From positions 47,135 to 111,134 of the forward strand of contig NZ_LGSI01000016.1 in the NCBI RefSeq assembly GCF_001698815.1: 64,000 nucleotides of DNA, read 5' to 3'. A program made the translations under genes and the position numbers. The notes below the pieces were generated by a model. The model made no database searches, was not told the DNA's origin, and saw only the letters and a list, made by a program, of their open reading frames with translations. This document shows, in pieces, positions 9,648-19,639 of this stretch (the stretch's first letter is position 1; the number at the start of each line of letters is the position of its first letter). Origin of the DNA: Pseudomonas syringae (GTDB lineage Bacteria; Pseudomonadota; Gammaproteobacteria; Pseudomonadales; Pseudomonadaceae).

Positions 9648-12452
9648 TCAGCTCTGTGGCTCTTCGTCGTCCGGCGCAGCGTCGGCTTGCAGGTCGCCAG
9701 TATCGCCTTCTTCTGCGACATCCAGCGTTTCGCCTTCAATAGCGTCGCCTTCCAGCTCTTCACCGTCCAGCTCAACGCCTTCGAGTTCTTCGCCTTCGAC
9801 TTCCGATGGCTCTTGCACGCGCTCCAGACCGACCAGTTTTTCGTCGCTGGCCAGCTTGATCAGCGTGACACCCTGGGTATTACGGCCCAGGCTGGAAACT
9901 TCGTCGACACGGGTACGAACCAGTGTGCCCTGATCGGAAATCAGCATGATTTCCTCGCCGTCGAGCACCTGAACCGCGCCGACCAGTCGGCCGTTACGTT
10001 CGTTGCTGACCATGGCGATAACGCCCTGACCGCCACGCTTGTATTCAGGGAACTCGGAGATCGCTGTGCGCTTGCCGAAACCACGTTCCGAAGCCGTGAG
10101 GATCTCGCTGCCTTCTTCCGGGATCAGCATCGAAATCAGCTTCTGCCCTGCTGGCAGGCGCATGCCGCGCACACCGCGAGCGGTACGGCCCATGGCGCGA
10201 ACGTCGGATTCCTTGAAGCGCGTCACCTTGCCGCCGTCGGAGAACAGCATGATTTCCTGCTCGCCATCGGTAATGGCAGCGGAAATCAGGATGTCGCCTT
10301 CGTCCAGCTCCAGCGCGATGAGGCCGACGCTACGTTGACGGCTGAAAGCCACCAGCGGAGTTTTCTTGACGGTACCGTTGGCGGTGGACATGAAGATGAA
10401 CGGCGCCTTCTTCTTGTCTGCAGCCTTGATACGCGCCTTACGCTCTTCTTCGGTCTCGGAACTGTGCTCGTCGTCGATTTCGCCTTCGATGACTTCGCCT
10501 TCTTCCTCGTCAGCCCGCTTGCGCATGGCTTCCAGATCTACCGGCAGCATGGTGGTGATGTACTCACCTTCACTGAGCGGCAGCAGGTTGACCAGCGGAC
10601 GTCCGCGCGCAGCACGGGATGCTTCAGGGATTTCGTAAGTCTTGAGCCAGTACACCTTACCTTTGCTGGAGAACATCAGCAGCGTGGTGTGACTGTTGGC
10701 AACCAGCAGGTGAGCGATGTAATCCTCATCCTTGACGCCGGTAGCCGACTTGCCTTTACCGCCGCGACGCTGCGCCTGATAGACCGCCAATGGCTGGGTC
10801 TTGGCATAGCCGCCGTGGGAAATGGTGACGACGCGCTCTTCTTCGGTGATCAAGTCACCCAGCGTCAGATCCAGACGCGCATCGAGAATCTCGGTGCGGC
10901 GCACATCGCCGTATTCGGCGCGGATCAGCTCCAGCTCTTCGCGAATGACTTCCATCAGACGCGTGGCGCTGTTGAGGATGCGCAGCAGCTCGCCGATCTG
11001 GGCCAGGATTTCCTGGTACTCAGTCAGCAGTTTTTCGTGTTCCAGACCGGTCAGGCGGTGCAGACGCAGTTCAAGAATCGCCTGAGCCTGTTCCGGCGAC
11101 AGGAAATACTTGCCGTCACGCAGGCCGTATTGCGGATCAAGGTTGTCCGGGCGGCAGGAATCAGCACCGGCGCGCTCGACCATTTCCACTACGGCGCTGG
11201 ATTCCCAGGCGGTGGAAATCAGCCCGACCTTGGCTTCAGCCGGCGTCGGCGAGGCCTTGATCAGGGCGATAACCGGGTCGATATTCGACAGGGCAACGGC
11301 CTGACCTTCGAGCAAATGTCCACGTTCACGGGCTTTGCGCAGTTCGAAAACGGTACGACGGGTAACCACTTCGCGGCGGTGACGAACGAAGGCTTCGAGC
11401 AAATCCTTGAGGTTCAGGATTCGCGGGCGACCGTCGATCAGCGCAACAATGTTGATGCCGAACACCGCTTGCAGCTGAGTCTGGGCGTAGAGGTTATTGA
11501 GGATCACCTCAGGCACTTCGCCACGACGCAGCTCGATCACGACGCGCATACCGTCCTTGTCGGACTCGTCACGCAGCTCGGTGATACCTTCGAGTTTCTT
11601 CTCTTTAACCAGCTCGGCGATCTTCTCGATCAGGCGGGCTTTGTTCAGCTGGTACGGCAGTTCGGTGATGACGATCTGCTGGCGGCCACCGACCTTGTCG
11701 ATGTCTTCCACCATCGAGCGGGCGCGCATATAAATGCGGCCACGACCGGTGCGGTAGGCTTCGACGATGCCAGCGCGACCGTTGATGATCGCGGCTGTCG
11801 GGAAGTCGGGGCCGGGGATGTACTGCATCAACTCGTCAATCGACAACTCGGGGTTGTCGATGAGCGCCAGGCAACCGTCGATGACTTCACCGAGGTTGTG
11901 CGGCGGAATGTTGGTCGCCATGCCCACGGCAATACCGCTGGAACCGTTGACCAGCAGGTTGGGAATACGCGTCGGCATGACCGCGGGGATCATTTCCGTG
12001 CCGTCGTAGTTCGGCACCCAGTCCACGGTCTCTTTGTGCAGGTCAGCCAGCAGCTCGTGCGCCAGCTTGGTCATGCGCACTTCGGTGTATCGCATGGCAG
12101 CGGCGTTGTCGCCATCCACCGAACCGAAGTTGCCCTGGCCGTCTACCAGCAGGTAGCGCAGCGAGAACGGCTGCGCCATCCGAACGATGGTGTCATAGAC
12201 AGCGGTGTCGCCGTGCGGGTGGTACTTACCGATAACGTCACCGACCACACGGGCGGATTTCTTGTACGGCTTGTTCCAGTCGTTACCCAGCTCGCTCATC
12301 GCGAACAGCACACGCCGGTGCACGGGCTTCAAGCCATCGCGCGCATCCGGCAGTGCCCGACCGACGATCACGCTCATCGCGTAGTCGAGGTAGGACTGTT
12401 TCAGCTCGTCTTCGATATTGACCGGGAGGATTTCTTTGGCCAGTTCGCCCAT
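9648..12452 (-). CDS. gyrA: DNA gyrase subunit A
   Basis: GyrA is the DNA-cleaving and rejoining subunit of gyrase (A2B2), which introduces negative supercoils. The ATG at 12452 gives 934 residues starting [12 protein letters not shown]. The quinolone-resistance region reads [17 protein letters not shown], with Thr at the position equivalent to E. coli Ser83 and Asp at 87, which is wild-type for Pseudomonas. The catalytic Tyr lies in the [11 protein letters not shown] motif and the QRRGGKGKS GyrA box is present. The C-terminal beta-pinwheel contains an acidic insertion (about residues 660-700, [22 protein letters not shown]). The protein ends in an unusually acidic tail of about 50 residues with repeated ELEG/ELDG units, longer than the E. 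coli tail. Confidence 0.98.
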   Translation of the reverse strand: MGELAKEILPVNIEDELKQSYLDYAMSVIVGRALPDARDGLKPVHRRVLFAMSELGNDWNKPYKKSARVVGDVIGKYHPHGDTAVYDTIVRMAQPFSLRYLLVDGQGNFGSVDGDNAAAMRYTEVRMTKLAHELLADLHKETVDWVPNYDGTEMIPAVMPTRIPNLLVNGSSGIAVGMATNIPPHNLGEVIDGCLALIDNPELSIDELMQYIPGPDFPTAAIINGRAGIVEAYRTGRGRIYMRARSMVEDIDKVGGRQQIVITELPYQLNKARLIEKIAELVKEKKLEGITELRDESDKDGMRVVIELRRGEVPEVILNNLYAQTQLQAVFGINIVALIDGRPRILNLKDLLEAFVRHRREVVTRRTVFELRKARERGHLLEGQAVALSNIDPVIALIKASPTPAEAKVGLISTAWESSAVVEMVERAGADSCRPDNLDPQYGLRDGKYFLSPEQAQAILELRLHRLTGLEHEKLLTEYQEILAQIGELLRILNSATRLMEVIREELELIRAEYGDVRRTEILDARLDLTLGDLITEEERVVTISHGGYAKTQPLAVYQAQRRGGKGKSATGVKDEDYIAHLLVANSHTTLLMFSSKGKVYWLKTYEIPEASRAARGRPLVNLLPLSEGEYITTMLPVDLEAMRKRADEEEGEVIEGEIDDEHSSETEEERKARIKAADKKKAPFIFMSTANGTVKKTPLVAFSRQRSVGLIALELDEGDILISAAITDGEQEIMLFSDGGKVTRFKESDVRAMGRTARGVRGMRLPAGQKLISMLIPEEGSEILTASERGFGKRTAISEFPEYKRGGQGVIAMVSNERNGRLVGAVQVLDGEEIMLISDQGTLVRTRVDEVSSLGRNTQGVTLIKLASDEKLVGLERVQEPSEVEGEELEGVELDGEELEGDAIEGETLDVAEEGDTGDLQADAAPDDEEPQS

Positions 12453-12757
12453 GAGAAGCCTGATTCCTTTTTCTGGTGAAACTTCGTCACATCCATGCGG
12501 GACGAACGAAGCTCGCCGCTGCTGGCATTTGCCTGGCAACGACTTACGACAAATCAACGAGTTAAGCTCTGGATCTGCGCAGTAAGGACGGCTACGAATA
12601 GCGCCCTTGGAAACCGCCGGATGTTACCACAAACGCCGCTACGCACCTATCCTTTGAAAGCCCTGAAAATGAGCCACGGCTCTGTAAGACGCCTGAGAAA
12701 CGCTTACAGGACCGCATAGCACCCTCCTGACAAACGACTGATGGCGCAACAAAGCAC

Positions 12758-13834
12758 TCAATGCAGGCGTTTACGACACATCAATTGAGTCATTTTCGCG
12801 GCATCCGGACGCTCGACGATGCCCTTCTCAGTAACGATCGCGTCAATCAGGTCAGCCGGGGTCACATCAAAAACGGGATTGAACGCATCGACGTCCGCGC
12901 CAACTCGCTGCCCGCCTATTTCCAGCAGTTCGCGACCCTCGCGCTCTTCGATGACGATGTCTTCGCCGCTGGCGGTGTCCATATCGATGGTCGAACTCGG
13001 TGCCACGACCATGAAGCGCACGCCATGATGCATGGCGGCCACGGCCAGTTGATAGGTGCCGATCTTGTTCGCCACATCGCCATTGGCGGTAATCCGGTCC
13101 GCGCCGACAATCACCCAGGTGATGCCTTTGGTGCGCATCAGGTGCGCTGCGGCGGAATCGGCGTTGAGCGTCACGGGAATGCCTTCGTTGGCCAGCTCCC
13201 AGGCAGTGAGTCGCGAACCTTGCAGCCATGGCCGGGTTTCATCGGCGTAGACACGTTCGATCATGCCTTCCAGGTACGCCGCGCGAATCACACCCAGGGC
13301 CGTACCGAAACCACCCGTGGCCAGTGCGCCGGTATTGCAGTGAGTCAGGACGGTCTGCAGATTGCCTTGATGCTTGCGAATCAGATCGGCGCCCAGTTGC
13401 GCCATGGTCAGGTTGGCTTCCCGGTCGCTCAGGTGAATCGCCACCGCCTCGGCTTCCAGCGCTCGCAGCGCATCATCGCTGTCTTTGACGCGCTGCAGAC
13501 GATCACGCATGCGGTTCAGCGCCCAGAACAGATTGACTGCCGTAGGCCGCGAATCCGCCAGCACCTGAAAATCTTCCTCCAGCGCAGCCACCCAATCGCC
13601 GCCCGCCGCAATCCGCGCACGCGCGCCCAACACGACACCATAGGCGGCGCTGATACCGATTGCCGGCGCGCCGCGTACCACCATCGAGCGAATCGCCTCG
13701 GCGACGCCCGCGGCACTGGTATAGGCCAGCCAGATTTCCTGGAACGGCAGAACCCGCTGATCCAGCAGATGAAGAGCGTCATCCCGCCAATCGATGGCTT
13801 TCACCTTCTCCGCAGCCATAAGTCGATCGCGCAT
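12758..13834 (-). CDS. mtnA: S-methyl-5-thioribose-1-phosphate isomerase
   Basis: MtnA isomerises methylthioribose-1-phosphate to methylthioribulose-1-phosphate in methionine salvage. It is a 358-residue member of the eIF2B-like isomerase family, with [15 protein letters not shown] near residue 55, the catalytic-cysteine segment [33 protein letters not shown], and [22 protein letters not shown]. The ATG at 13834 was chosen because the upstream in-frame codons add unrelated residues. The gene is divergent from mtaD, which acts earlier in the same pathway. Gene-free spacers (about 305 bases to gyrA, 119 to mtaD) should hold the promoters. Confidence 0.95.
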   Translation of the reverse strand: MRDRLMAAEKVKAIDWRDDALHLLDQRVLPFQEIWLAYTSAAGVAEAIRSMVVRGAPAIGISAAYGVVLGARARIAAGGDWVAALEEDFQVLADSRPTAVNLFWALNRMRDRLQRVKDSDDALRALEAEAVAIHLSDREANLTMAQLGADLIRKHQGNLQTVLTHCNTGALATGGFGTALGVIRAAYLEGMIERVYADETRPWLQGSRLTAWELANEGIPVTLNADSAAAHLMRTKGITWVIVGADRITANGDVANKIGTYQLAVAAMHHGVRFMVVAPSSTIDMDTASGEDIVIEEREGRELLEIGGQRVGADVDAFNPVFDVTPADLIDAIVTEKGIVERPDAAKMTQLMCRKRLH

Positions 13835-13953
13835 TGCACACCCCATACTAAAAACCAATGCCGGATACCAAAAGCCGCCGATTATAGCGAGCCGCCCGCG
13901 AAGACGCTCGGGTATACTTCGCCGTCCCTGTAATAAGCTCTGGAAACCCAGTC

Positions 13954-15294
13954 ATGCCCAACCCTTCAGCCCCCCTCGATCTCCTGCTCCTGCCCACCTG
14001 GCTGGTGCCGGTCGAACCTGCTGGCGTGGTTCTCAAGGAGCACGGCCTGGGTATTCGCGATGGCTGTATCGTTTATATCGGTCCACGCGCCGAGGCGGTC
14101 AAGCAAGCGACGCTGAAAACCCTGGAATTGCCGGGCATGCTGCTCAGCCCCGGCCTGATCAACGCCCACGGCCACGCGGCGATGACGCTGTTTCGTGGCC
14201 TGGCCGACGATTTGCCGCTGATGACCTGGCTGGAAGAACACATCTGGCCCGCCGAAGGCAAATGGGTTAACGAAGACTTTGTTCGCGACGGCACGGATCT
14301 GGCGATTGCCGAACAGATAAAGGGCGGCATCACCTGTTTCTCGGACATGTACTTCTTCCCGAAAGTTGCCGCCGATCGCGTGCATGTCAGCGGCATGCGC
14401 GCGCAAATTACCGTGCCGGTGCTGGATTTCCCGATTCCCGGCGCCCGCACCACCGACGAAGCGCTGCATACGGGCGTCGAGCTGTTCAACGACCTGATCC
14501 ATCACCCGCGTATAACAGTCGCATTCGGTCCTCACGCGCCGTACACCGTCGGCGATGGCAACCTGGAGAAGATCCGGGTCATCGCCGATGAGCTCGACGC
14601 GATGATTCAGATGCACGTTCACGAAACGGCCTTTGAAGTCGGTCAAGCTGTAGAGCTGACCGGCGAGCGACCGCTGGCCCGCCTGAATCGCCTGGGCATG
14701 CTCGGGCCGCGTTTTCAGGCAGTGCACATGACCCAAATCAGCGATGAGGACCTGGCTTTGCTGGTAGAAAGCAACTCCAGCGTCATTCATTGCCCTGAGT
14801 CGAACCTGAAACTTGCCAGCGGCTTCTGCCCGGTCGAACGTCTGTGGCAGGCTGGCGTCAATGTAGCAGTGGGTACCGACGGCGCGGCCAGTAACAACGA
14901 CCTGGATTTGCTGGGCGAAACACGCACCGCAGCGCTGTTGGCGAAAGCGGTCGCTGGCTCTGCCACGGCGCTGGACGCCCATCGTGCCTTGCGCATGGCC
15001 ACGCTGAATGGCGCGCGGGCGCTGGGCATTGCGCAAGTCACCGGTTCGCTGGAGATCGGCAAGGCGGCAGATATCGTCGCCTTCGACCTGAGCGGCCTGG
15101 CCCAGCAACCGATTTACGATCCGGTATCGCAGCTTATATATGCCACCGGCCGCGACTGCGTGAGCCATGTCTGGGTGGCCGGCAAGCAGTTGCTGGCAAA
15201 CCGCCGCTTGACGCGCATGGATGAACAGGCGCTGTGCGAAACCGCCAAAGCCTGGGGCCAGCGCATTTCAGGCCAAACCGGCAACACGGAATAA
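13954..15294 (+). CDS. mtaD: 5-methylthioadenosine / S-adenosylhomocysteine deaminase (TRZ/ATZ family)
   Basis: This 446-residue amidohydrolase has the metal-binding and catalytic motifs of the family: [13 protein letters not shown] near residue 69, [22 protein letters not shown], and [17 protein letters not shown] near 309. The P. aeruginosa equivalent deaminates methylthioadenosine to methylthioinosine, which is then phosphorylysed to the substrate of MtnA. The position beside mtnA supports that role here. The ATG at 13954 gives the usual N terminus for Pseudomonas copies; I see no strong Shine-Dalgarno before it. It is followed 69 bases later by ubiG on the same strand. Older annotations call this family chlorohydrolase-like. 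Confidence 0.9.
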   Translation: MPNPSAPLDLLLLPTWLVPVEPAGVVLKEHGLGIRDGCIVYIGPRAEAVKQATLKTLELPGMLLSPGLINAHGHAAMTLFRGLADDLPLMTWLEEHIWPAEGKWVNEDFVRDGTDLAIAEQIKGGITCFSDMYFFPKVAADRVHVSGMRAQITVPVLDFPIPGARTTDEALHTGVELFNDLIHHPRITVAFGPHAPYTVGDGNLEKIRVIADELDAMIQMHVHETAFEVGQAVELTGERPLARLNRLGMLGPRFQAVHMTQISDEDLALLVESNSSVIHCPESNLKLASGFCPVERLWQAGVNVAVGTDGAASNNDLDLLGETRTAALLAKAVAGSATALDAHRALRMATLNGARALGIAQVTGSLEIGKAADIVAFDLSGLAQQPIYDPVSQLIYATGRDCVSHVWVAGKQLLANRRLTRMDEQALCETAKAWGQRISGQTGNTE

Positions 15295-15363
15295 AAGCTG
15301 AGCTGCGCTGGCACACATTTGCCAGCCTGGCGACACGATTTTTCAAGTTTAAGAGGACTTCCC

Positions 15364-16062
15364 ATGAGCAACGTCGACCACGCTGAAATCGCCAAATTCG
15401 AAGCCCTGGCCCATCGCTGGTGGGATCGCAACAGTGAGTTCAAGCCGCTACACGATATCAATCCACTGCGCGTGAACTGGATCGACGAGCGCGTCAATCT
15501 GGCGGGCAAGAAGGTTCTCGACGTCGGCTGTGGCGGCGGCATTCTCAGTGAAGCCATGGCCCTTCGCGGCGCGACGGTTACCGGTATCGACATGGGCGAA
15601 GCGCCTCTGGCGGTGGCTCGACTGCACCAACTGGAGTCCGGGGTCAGCGTCGAATATCGGCAGATCACCGCCGAAGACCTGGCCGAGGAGCTGCCGGAGC
15701 AGTTCGACGTGGTGACCTGCCTGGAAATGCTGGAGCACGTGCCTGATCCATCTTCGGTGATCCGCGCCTGTTTCCGCATGGTCAAACCCGGCGGCCAGGT
15801 GTTCTTCTCGACCATCAACCGCAACCCCAAGGCGTATCTGTTCGCCATTGTCGGCGCTGAATACATCATGGGCCTACTGCCGCGCGGCACCCACGACTTC
15901 AAGAAATTCATCCGTCCTTCCGAACTGGGTGCCTGGAGCCGTGCTGCCGGCCTGCAGGTCAAGGACATCATCGGCCTGACGTACAACCCGCTGACCAAGC
16001 ATTACAAGCTGGCGTCGGATGTCGACGTCAACTACATGATCCAGACCCTTCGGGAGGCGTAA
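15364..16062 (+). CDS. ubiG: Ubiquinone biosynthesis O-methyltransferase
   Basis: UbiG carries out both O-methylations in ubiquinone synthesis using S-adenosylmethionine. The 232-residue class I methyltransferase has motif [17 protein letters not shown] (about 50-65), the acidic [13 protein letters not shown] end of beta 2, [11 protein letters not shown] (motif for the catalytic region), and [16 protein letters not shown]. The N-terminal [10 protein letters not shown] is diagnostic. The ATG at 15364 was chosen over an upstream in-frame start because it has AGAGGAC in front and matches the family. mupP starts 3 bases after its stop, with its ribosome-binding site inside ubiG. Confidence 0.96.
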   Translation: MSNVDHAEIAKFEALAHRWWDRNSEFKPLHDINPLRVNWIDERVNLAGKKVLDVGCGGGILSEAMALRGATVTGIDMGEAPLAVARLHQLESGVSVEYRQITAEDLAEELPEQFDVVTCLEMLEHVPDPSSVIRACFRMVKPGGQVFFSTINRNPKAYLFAIVGAEYIMGLLPRGTHDFKKFIRPSELGAWSRAAGLQVKDIIGLTYNPLTKHYKLASDVDVNYMIQTLREA

Positions 16063-16065
16063 GCC

Positions 16066-16737
16066 ATGCGTTTGAGAGCGGTTCTATTCGACATGGACGG
16101 CACCCTGCTCGACACCGCTCCGGACTTCATCGCCATTTGTCAGGCGATGTTGGCGGAACGCGGCCTGCCGGCGGTAGATGACAAGCTGATTCGTGACGAG
16201 GTTTCCGGCGGCGCCAGGGCGATGGTTGCCGCAACGTTCGCCCTTTCCCCCAACGCCGAAGAATTCGAGGCGCTGCGCCTGGAGTTCCTCGAGCGCTACC
16301 AGCGCGACTGCGCGGTCCACAGCAAACTGTTCGATGGCATGGCCGAGCTGTTGGCGGATATCGAGAAGGCCAATCTGATCTGGGGCGTAGTTACCAACAA
16401 GCCAGTACGTTTTGCTCAGCCGATCATGGAACGGCTCGGCCTGGCAGAACGCTCGGCGCTGCTGATCTGCCCGGACCACGTGACCCACAGCAAACCGCAC
16501 CCGGAGCCATTGATCCTGGCCTGCAAGATGCTCGACCTGGACCCGGCCAGTGTGCTGTTTGTCGGCGACGATCTGCGCGATATCGAGTCCGGCCGCGATG
16601 CCGGCACCAAGACCGCTGCCGTGCGCTACGGCTACATCCATCCTCACGACAATCCCGATCATTGGGGTGCGGATGTGGTGGTCGATCATCCGCTGGACCT
16701 GCGCAAAGTGCTGGATAACGCGCTGTGCGGGTGCTGA
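16066..16737 (+). CDS. mupP: N-acetylmuramic acid 6-phosphate phosphatase (HAD family)
   Basis: A HAD phosphatase of 223 residues, with motif [13 protein letters not shown] (nucleophile Asp near residue 8), motif II GVVTNKP, the lysine of motif III in HSKPHPEP and motif [17 protein letters not shown]. In Pseudomonas, the HAD gene directly after ubiG is MupP, which dephosphorylates MurNAc-6-P in the anhydro-recycling route with AmgK and MurU; this gene is often mislabelled phosphoglycolate phosphatase (gph). The assignment rests on gene order as much as on sequence. A GGGAGG sequence at the end of ubiG serves as its ribosome-binding site. Confidence 0.85.
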   Translation: MRLRAVLFDMDGTLLDTAPDFIAICQAMLAERGLPAVDDKLIRDEVSGGARAMVAATFALSPNAEEFEALRLEFLERYQRDCAVHSKLFDGMAELLADIEKANLIWGVVTNKPVRFAQPIMERLGLAERSALLICPDHVTHSKPHPEPLILACKMLDLDPASVLFVGDDLRDIESGRDAGTKTAAVRYGYIHPHDNPDHWGADVVVDHPLDLRKVLDNALCGC

Positions 16738-16761
16738 GACCTGACTTGCAGGAATGAGCTT

Positions 16762-16850
16762 GGTGGGAGCGAGCTTGCTCGCGAAGACGCCGGGACATTC
16801 GACACGTTTTGAAACTCTGGCGCGGCTTTCGCGAGCAAGCTCGCTCCCAC
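16762..16850. repeat. REP inverted pair (class GAGCGAGCTTGCTCGCGAA)
   Basis: Two oppositely oriented REP elements: left arm 16762-16785, right arm 16828-16850, with about 42 bases between. Each arm is itself palindromic (GCGAGCTTGCTCGC), so the pair can fold into a cloverleaf. It sits in the spacer between mupP and the SDR gene, both on the plus strand. Confidence 0.9.
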
Positions 16851-16897
16851 AAAAAGCTCGCTCACGCCTTTGCAGGATTATTTTCAAGAGGTAACCC

Positions 16898-17638
16898 ATG
16901 TTCGATTACACCCCTCGTCCTGACCTGCTGACCGGTCGGATAATTCTGGTTACCGGTGCCGGTCGCGGCATTGGTGCTGCTGCTGCCAAAACCTACGCAG
17001 CCCACGGCGCGACCGTGTTGCTGCTGGGCAAGACCGAAGCCAATCTGACTCAGGTCTATGACGAAATCGAAGCGGCTGGCCATCCTCAGCCGGTGGTTAT
17101 CCCGTTCAACCTGGAAACCGCACAGCCTCATCAATACGATGAACTGGCGGCGATGATCGAAACTGAATTCGGTCATCTGGACGGCCTGCTGCACAATGCA
17201 TCGATCATTGGCCCACGCACGCCACTGGAGCAGCTGTCCGGCGAGAACTTCATGCGCGTCATGCAGATCAACGTCAACGCGATGTTCATGCTGACCAGCA
17301 CGCTGTTGCCGCTGCTCAAACTGTCCACGGACGCGTCGGTGGTGTTCACGTCCAGCAGCGTCGGACGCAAGGGGCGCGCTTACTGGGGCGCTTACGGGGT
17401 ATCCAAGTTCGCCACTGAAGGCCTGATGCAAACCCTCGCCGACGAACTCGACACCGTCGCGGCGGTGCGCTCCAACAGCATCAACCCCGGCGCTACCCGC
17501 ACCAGCATGCGCGCCCATGCCTACCCCGCTGAAAACCCGCTGAACAACCCTACGCCGGATGAAATCATGCCGGTCTATCTGTACCTGATGGGTCCCGATA
17601 GCACAGGGGTAAACGGTCAGGCTTACAACGCCCAATAA
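16898..17638 (+). CDS. YciK-family SDR oxidoreductase
   Basis: A 246-residue short-chain dehydrogenase/reductase with the cofactor loop VTGAGRGIGAAAAKTYA (about residues 16-32), HNASIIGP (the NAG-like motif), catalytic Ser in FTSSSVGRKGRAY and the YxxxK active site in YGVSKFATEG. The insertion and overall pattern fit the YciK branch, which commonly follows mupP in Pseudomonas. Substrate is unknown. The ATG at 16898 has AAGAGGTAACCC just before it. A REP pair separates it from mupP, so it may be only partly co-expressed. Nothing more precise than an NAD(P)-dependent alcohol/ketone oxidoreductase can be claimed. Confidence 0.88.
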   Translation: MFDYTPRPDLLTGRIILVTGAGRGIGAAAAKTYAAHGATVLLLGKTEANLTQVYDEIEAAGHPQPVVIPFNLETAQPHQYDELAAMIETEFGHLDGLLHNASIIGPRTPLEQLSGENFMRVMQINVNAMFMLTSTLLPLLKLSTDASVVFTSSSVGRKGRAYWGAYGVSKFATEGLMQTLADELDTVAAVRSNSINPGATRTSMRAHAYPAENPLNNPTPDEIMPVYLYLMGPDSTGVNGQAYNAQ

Positions 17639-17871
17639 ACCGTTTGATCAACAATGAATACAGGCATTTGCCAGGGTAAAAGTCACCCGGGCAAGTGCCA
17701 GTCAAATAACTGGCTCACTCTTTCTGTCATTTAACTGTCGCCCGACGACCAGCCTTTGGCAATTCGGTTCAATATCTATCTGAACTCAAAGGCATATATA
17801 TAAATGAACTTGATTGCACAAGTTTCGCTCTAACCGAGCCAAGCCAGCAATATGTGCTGAGGAGTGAGACC

Positions 17872-18813
17872 ATGATTTCTCCTACCCAGACCAACAATAC
17901 CAACGCTATTGATTTCGACGCCGCCAAATTGCAACGACTGGGTTTTTGTAATAGGCAAAGTCAACACATCGTACCGCCGCCTGTCGACTTGTCCCAGTTG
18001 ATACATCAACTCGGCCTGCATTTACAGACCAGTCTGGAAGTGGAACGGGTTCTCTCGATCTTTTTTCAAGGTGTGCAGCGCTGGATGTCCCTCAGTGCAC
18101 TGACCTATGACCACCGCGACAGCGATTTGCATCTGCAGCTCGGCGAGCGCTCGCATCACAGCGCGAACTACAGCCTGAGTAACGAAGGCGAATACCTGGG
18201 AACCCTGCTGTTCCAGCGTAACCAACGGTTTACCGAGCAAGAGCTCGCAGACCTTGAGTCGCTGCTGGCCTGCCTGCTGTTCCCGATGCGAAATGCGCTG
18301 CTGTACCGCTCCGCCACGCAGAGCGCCCTGCGCGATCCGTTGACCGGAGCGGGTAACCGGATTGCAATGGACCAGACCCTGTCTCGGGAAATCGAGGTTG
18401 CCCGTCGCCACAAGCAGCCGTTGTCGTTGCTGATGCTGGACATCGACCACTTCAAACAGGTCAACGATACTTATGGGCATTCTTCAGGTGATGAAGTGCT
18501 CAAGGCGATCTCCCTGGCGATCAAGGGACAGCTGCGCAATATCGACCGGGTCTTCCGCTACGGTGGTGAAGAGTTCCTGATTGTGTTGTCGAACACCGGC
18601 CGCGAATCCGCGGCAATGATCGGCGAACGCCTGCGTCAGGCTGCACATGACTTGATCTACCCGATTCTGGACCATCCGCTGGAGCTGACCGTCAGCCTCG
18701 GCTGTTCGACACTGCTGCCGGCGGAGTCCGCCGACAGTCTGTTGCGTCGTGCCGATGCCGCGCTCTATGTCGCAAAGCGCGAAGGCCGTAATCGGCTGGC
18801 CATGGCAAGTTAA
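17872..18813 (+). CDS. Diguanylate cyclase with N-terminal GAF-like region
   Basis: A 313-residue soluble protein with an N-terminal sensory-type region (about 40-145, predicted GAF-like but divergent) and a C-terminal GGDEF domain (about 155-313). The active site reads RYGGEEFLIVL, an accepted active variant, and the inhibitory RxxD site (RNID) lies exactly five residues upstream, so product inhibition by c-di-GMP is expected. The start at 17872 was chosen because GAGGAG lies just upstream; a start 18 bases earlier is weaker. The 233-base gap before it contains AT-rich sequence that may hold its promoter. Convergent with the next gene, with only 3 bases between them. Confidence 0.9.
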   Translation: MISPTQTNNTNAIDFDAAKLQRLGFCNRQSQHIVPPPVDLSQLIHQLGLHLQTSLEVERVLSIFFQGVQRWMSLSALTYDHRDSDLHLQLGERSHHSANYSLSNEGEYLGTLLFQRNQRFTEQELADLESLLACLLFPMRNALLYRSATQSALRDPLTGAGNRIAMDQTLSREIEVARRHKQPLSLLMLDIDHFKQVNDTYGHSSGDEVLKAISLAIKGQLRNIDRVFRYGGEEFLIVLSNTGRESAAMIGERLRQAAHDLIYPILDHPLELTVSLGCSTLLPAESADSLLRRADAALYVAKREGRNRLAMAS

Positions 18814-18816
18814 TCC

Positions 18817-19602
18817 TCAGCTTTCAAGCTCGGCCGCCCGCGTACGATGCGTCGCCGTCTTGTCCAGTTGCATGCAGTGCTCCAAAAACAAGAACATATA
18901 GTCATAACTCTTGGTGACTGCCTGCCGCAACTCAGCCTGCAAGTGCTGACTCGGGTTGCTACCCGCCAGGGTACAGATGATCTCCAGCGCCTCCCATGGA
19001 TGCGAATCGTCGTATTGCGCGTGCATCTTCAGCCACTTCATGGCGCGCTTTCTTGATTCTTCCGGAAACGACTCCGCGTACTCACCACTGGAACACACCA
19101 CGGCCGACCATTCCCCCGTGGCGCCCTCGATGGCGTAGTTCGTCGCCGCGATTGCCACGATAAGCGAATCGGCCGAGCTGGTATGCCAACACCAATGACT
19201 CAACGCATGTAAGTGCGGCGATACCCGCTGCGCCTTCAGGTCATCCAGAGAAACGCCGTGGGCCTCACTCCAGTGGATCCAGTAATCGGCGTGATTGAGT
19301 TCCACCCGGATGTTGCGCATCAGCCAGCGCCGCGCCATATCTTCACCGGGATGACGGGCGAAACGGGTCTTGGCAAGATTGTTGGCCATATATACCGCGA
19401 ACTGTTCAACTACCGGCCATCCGCCAATCAAATACTGACGCATGATCTTCGGACTAAGCTGGCCGTCACGCATGCGTTGATACAGCTCATGTTCGACGAC
19501 TTTTGCCTTGGCACTGCTGCAGTCCTGGATTAGCTGCTGCGCCCAAACTGGATAACTACTGGCTTCCATAAGTGGACCGTTTCTGCTGAAAGCTTCGATC
19601 AC
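18817..19602 (-). CDS. TenA-like / PqqC-like helical protein
   Basis: A 261-residue all-helical protein of the TenA/haem-oxygenase-like fold. Seen in sequence: LSPKIMRQYLIGGWPVVEQF, RRWLMRNIRVELNHADYWIHW and a region with AATNYAIEGATGEWSAVV, matching the Pseudomonas proteins often labelled 'TenA family transcriptional regulator'. Conserved Glu/His residues (ELNH, EGATGEW, HPWEALE) suggest a metal or cofactor site. Real function is unknown; neither thiaminase nor regulator activity is supported here. A GTG at 19602 is favoured as start because AAGGAG lies about 8 bases upstream, whereas the ATG at 19569 has none. It starts 37 bases after the rbdA-like stop, so an operon is likely. Confidence 0.75.
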   Translation of the reverse strand: MIEAFSRNGPLMEASSYPVWAQQLIQDCSSAKAKVVEHELYQRMRDGQLSPKIMRQYLIGGWPVVEQFAVYMANNLAKTRFARHPGEDMARRWLMRNIRVELNHADYWIHWSEAHGVSLDDLKAQRVSPHLHALSHWCWHTSSADSLIVAIAATNYAIEGATGEWSAVVCSSGEYAESFPEESRKRAMKWLKMHAQYDDSHPWEALEIICTLAGSNPSQHLQAELRQAVTKSYDYMFLFLEHCMQLDKTATHRTRAAELES

Positions 19603-19639
19603 TGTGTGGCTCCTTTTTTGGTGTAGGTTTCAGTATTGG

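Noticed and set aside
9687..12479. A 930-codon open frame opposite gyrA on the plus strand
   Set aside because: It is a shadow caused by high GC and codon bias of gyrA; composition is not protein-like and no family is recognised.
12495..12719. A 74-codon plus-strand frame upstream of gyrA
   Set aside because: It lies in the gyrA leader, with random composition and no ribosome-binding site.
15114..15998. A 294-codon minus-strand frame across mtaD end and ubiG
   Set aside because: Antisense to two well-supported genes, with no coding character.
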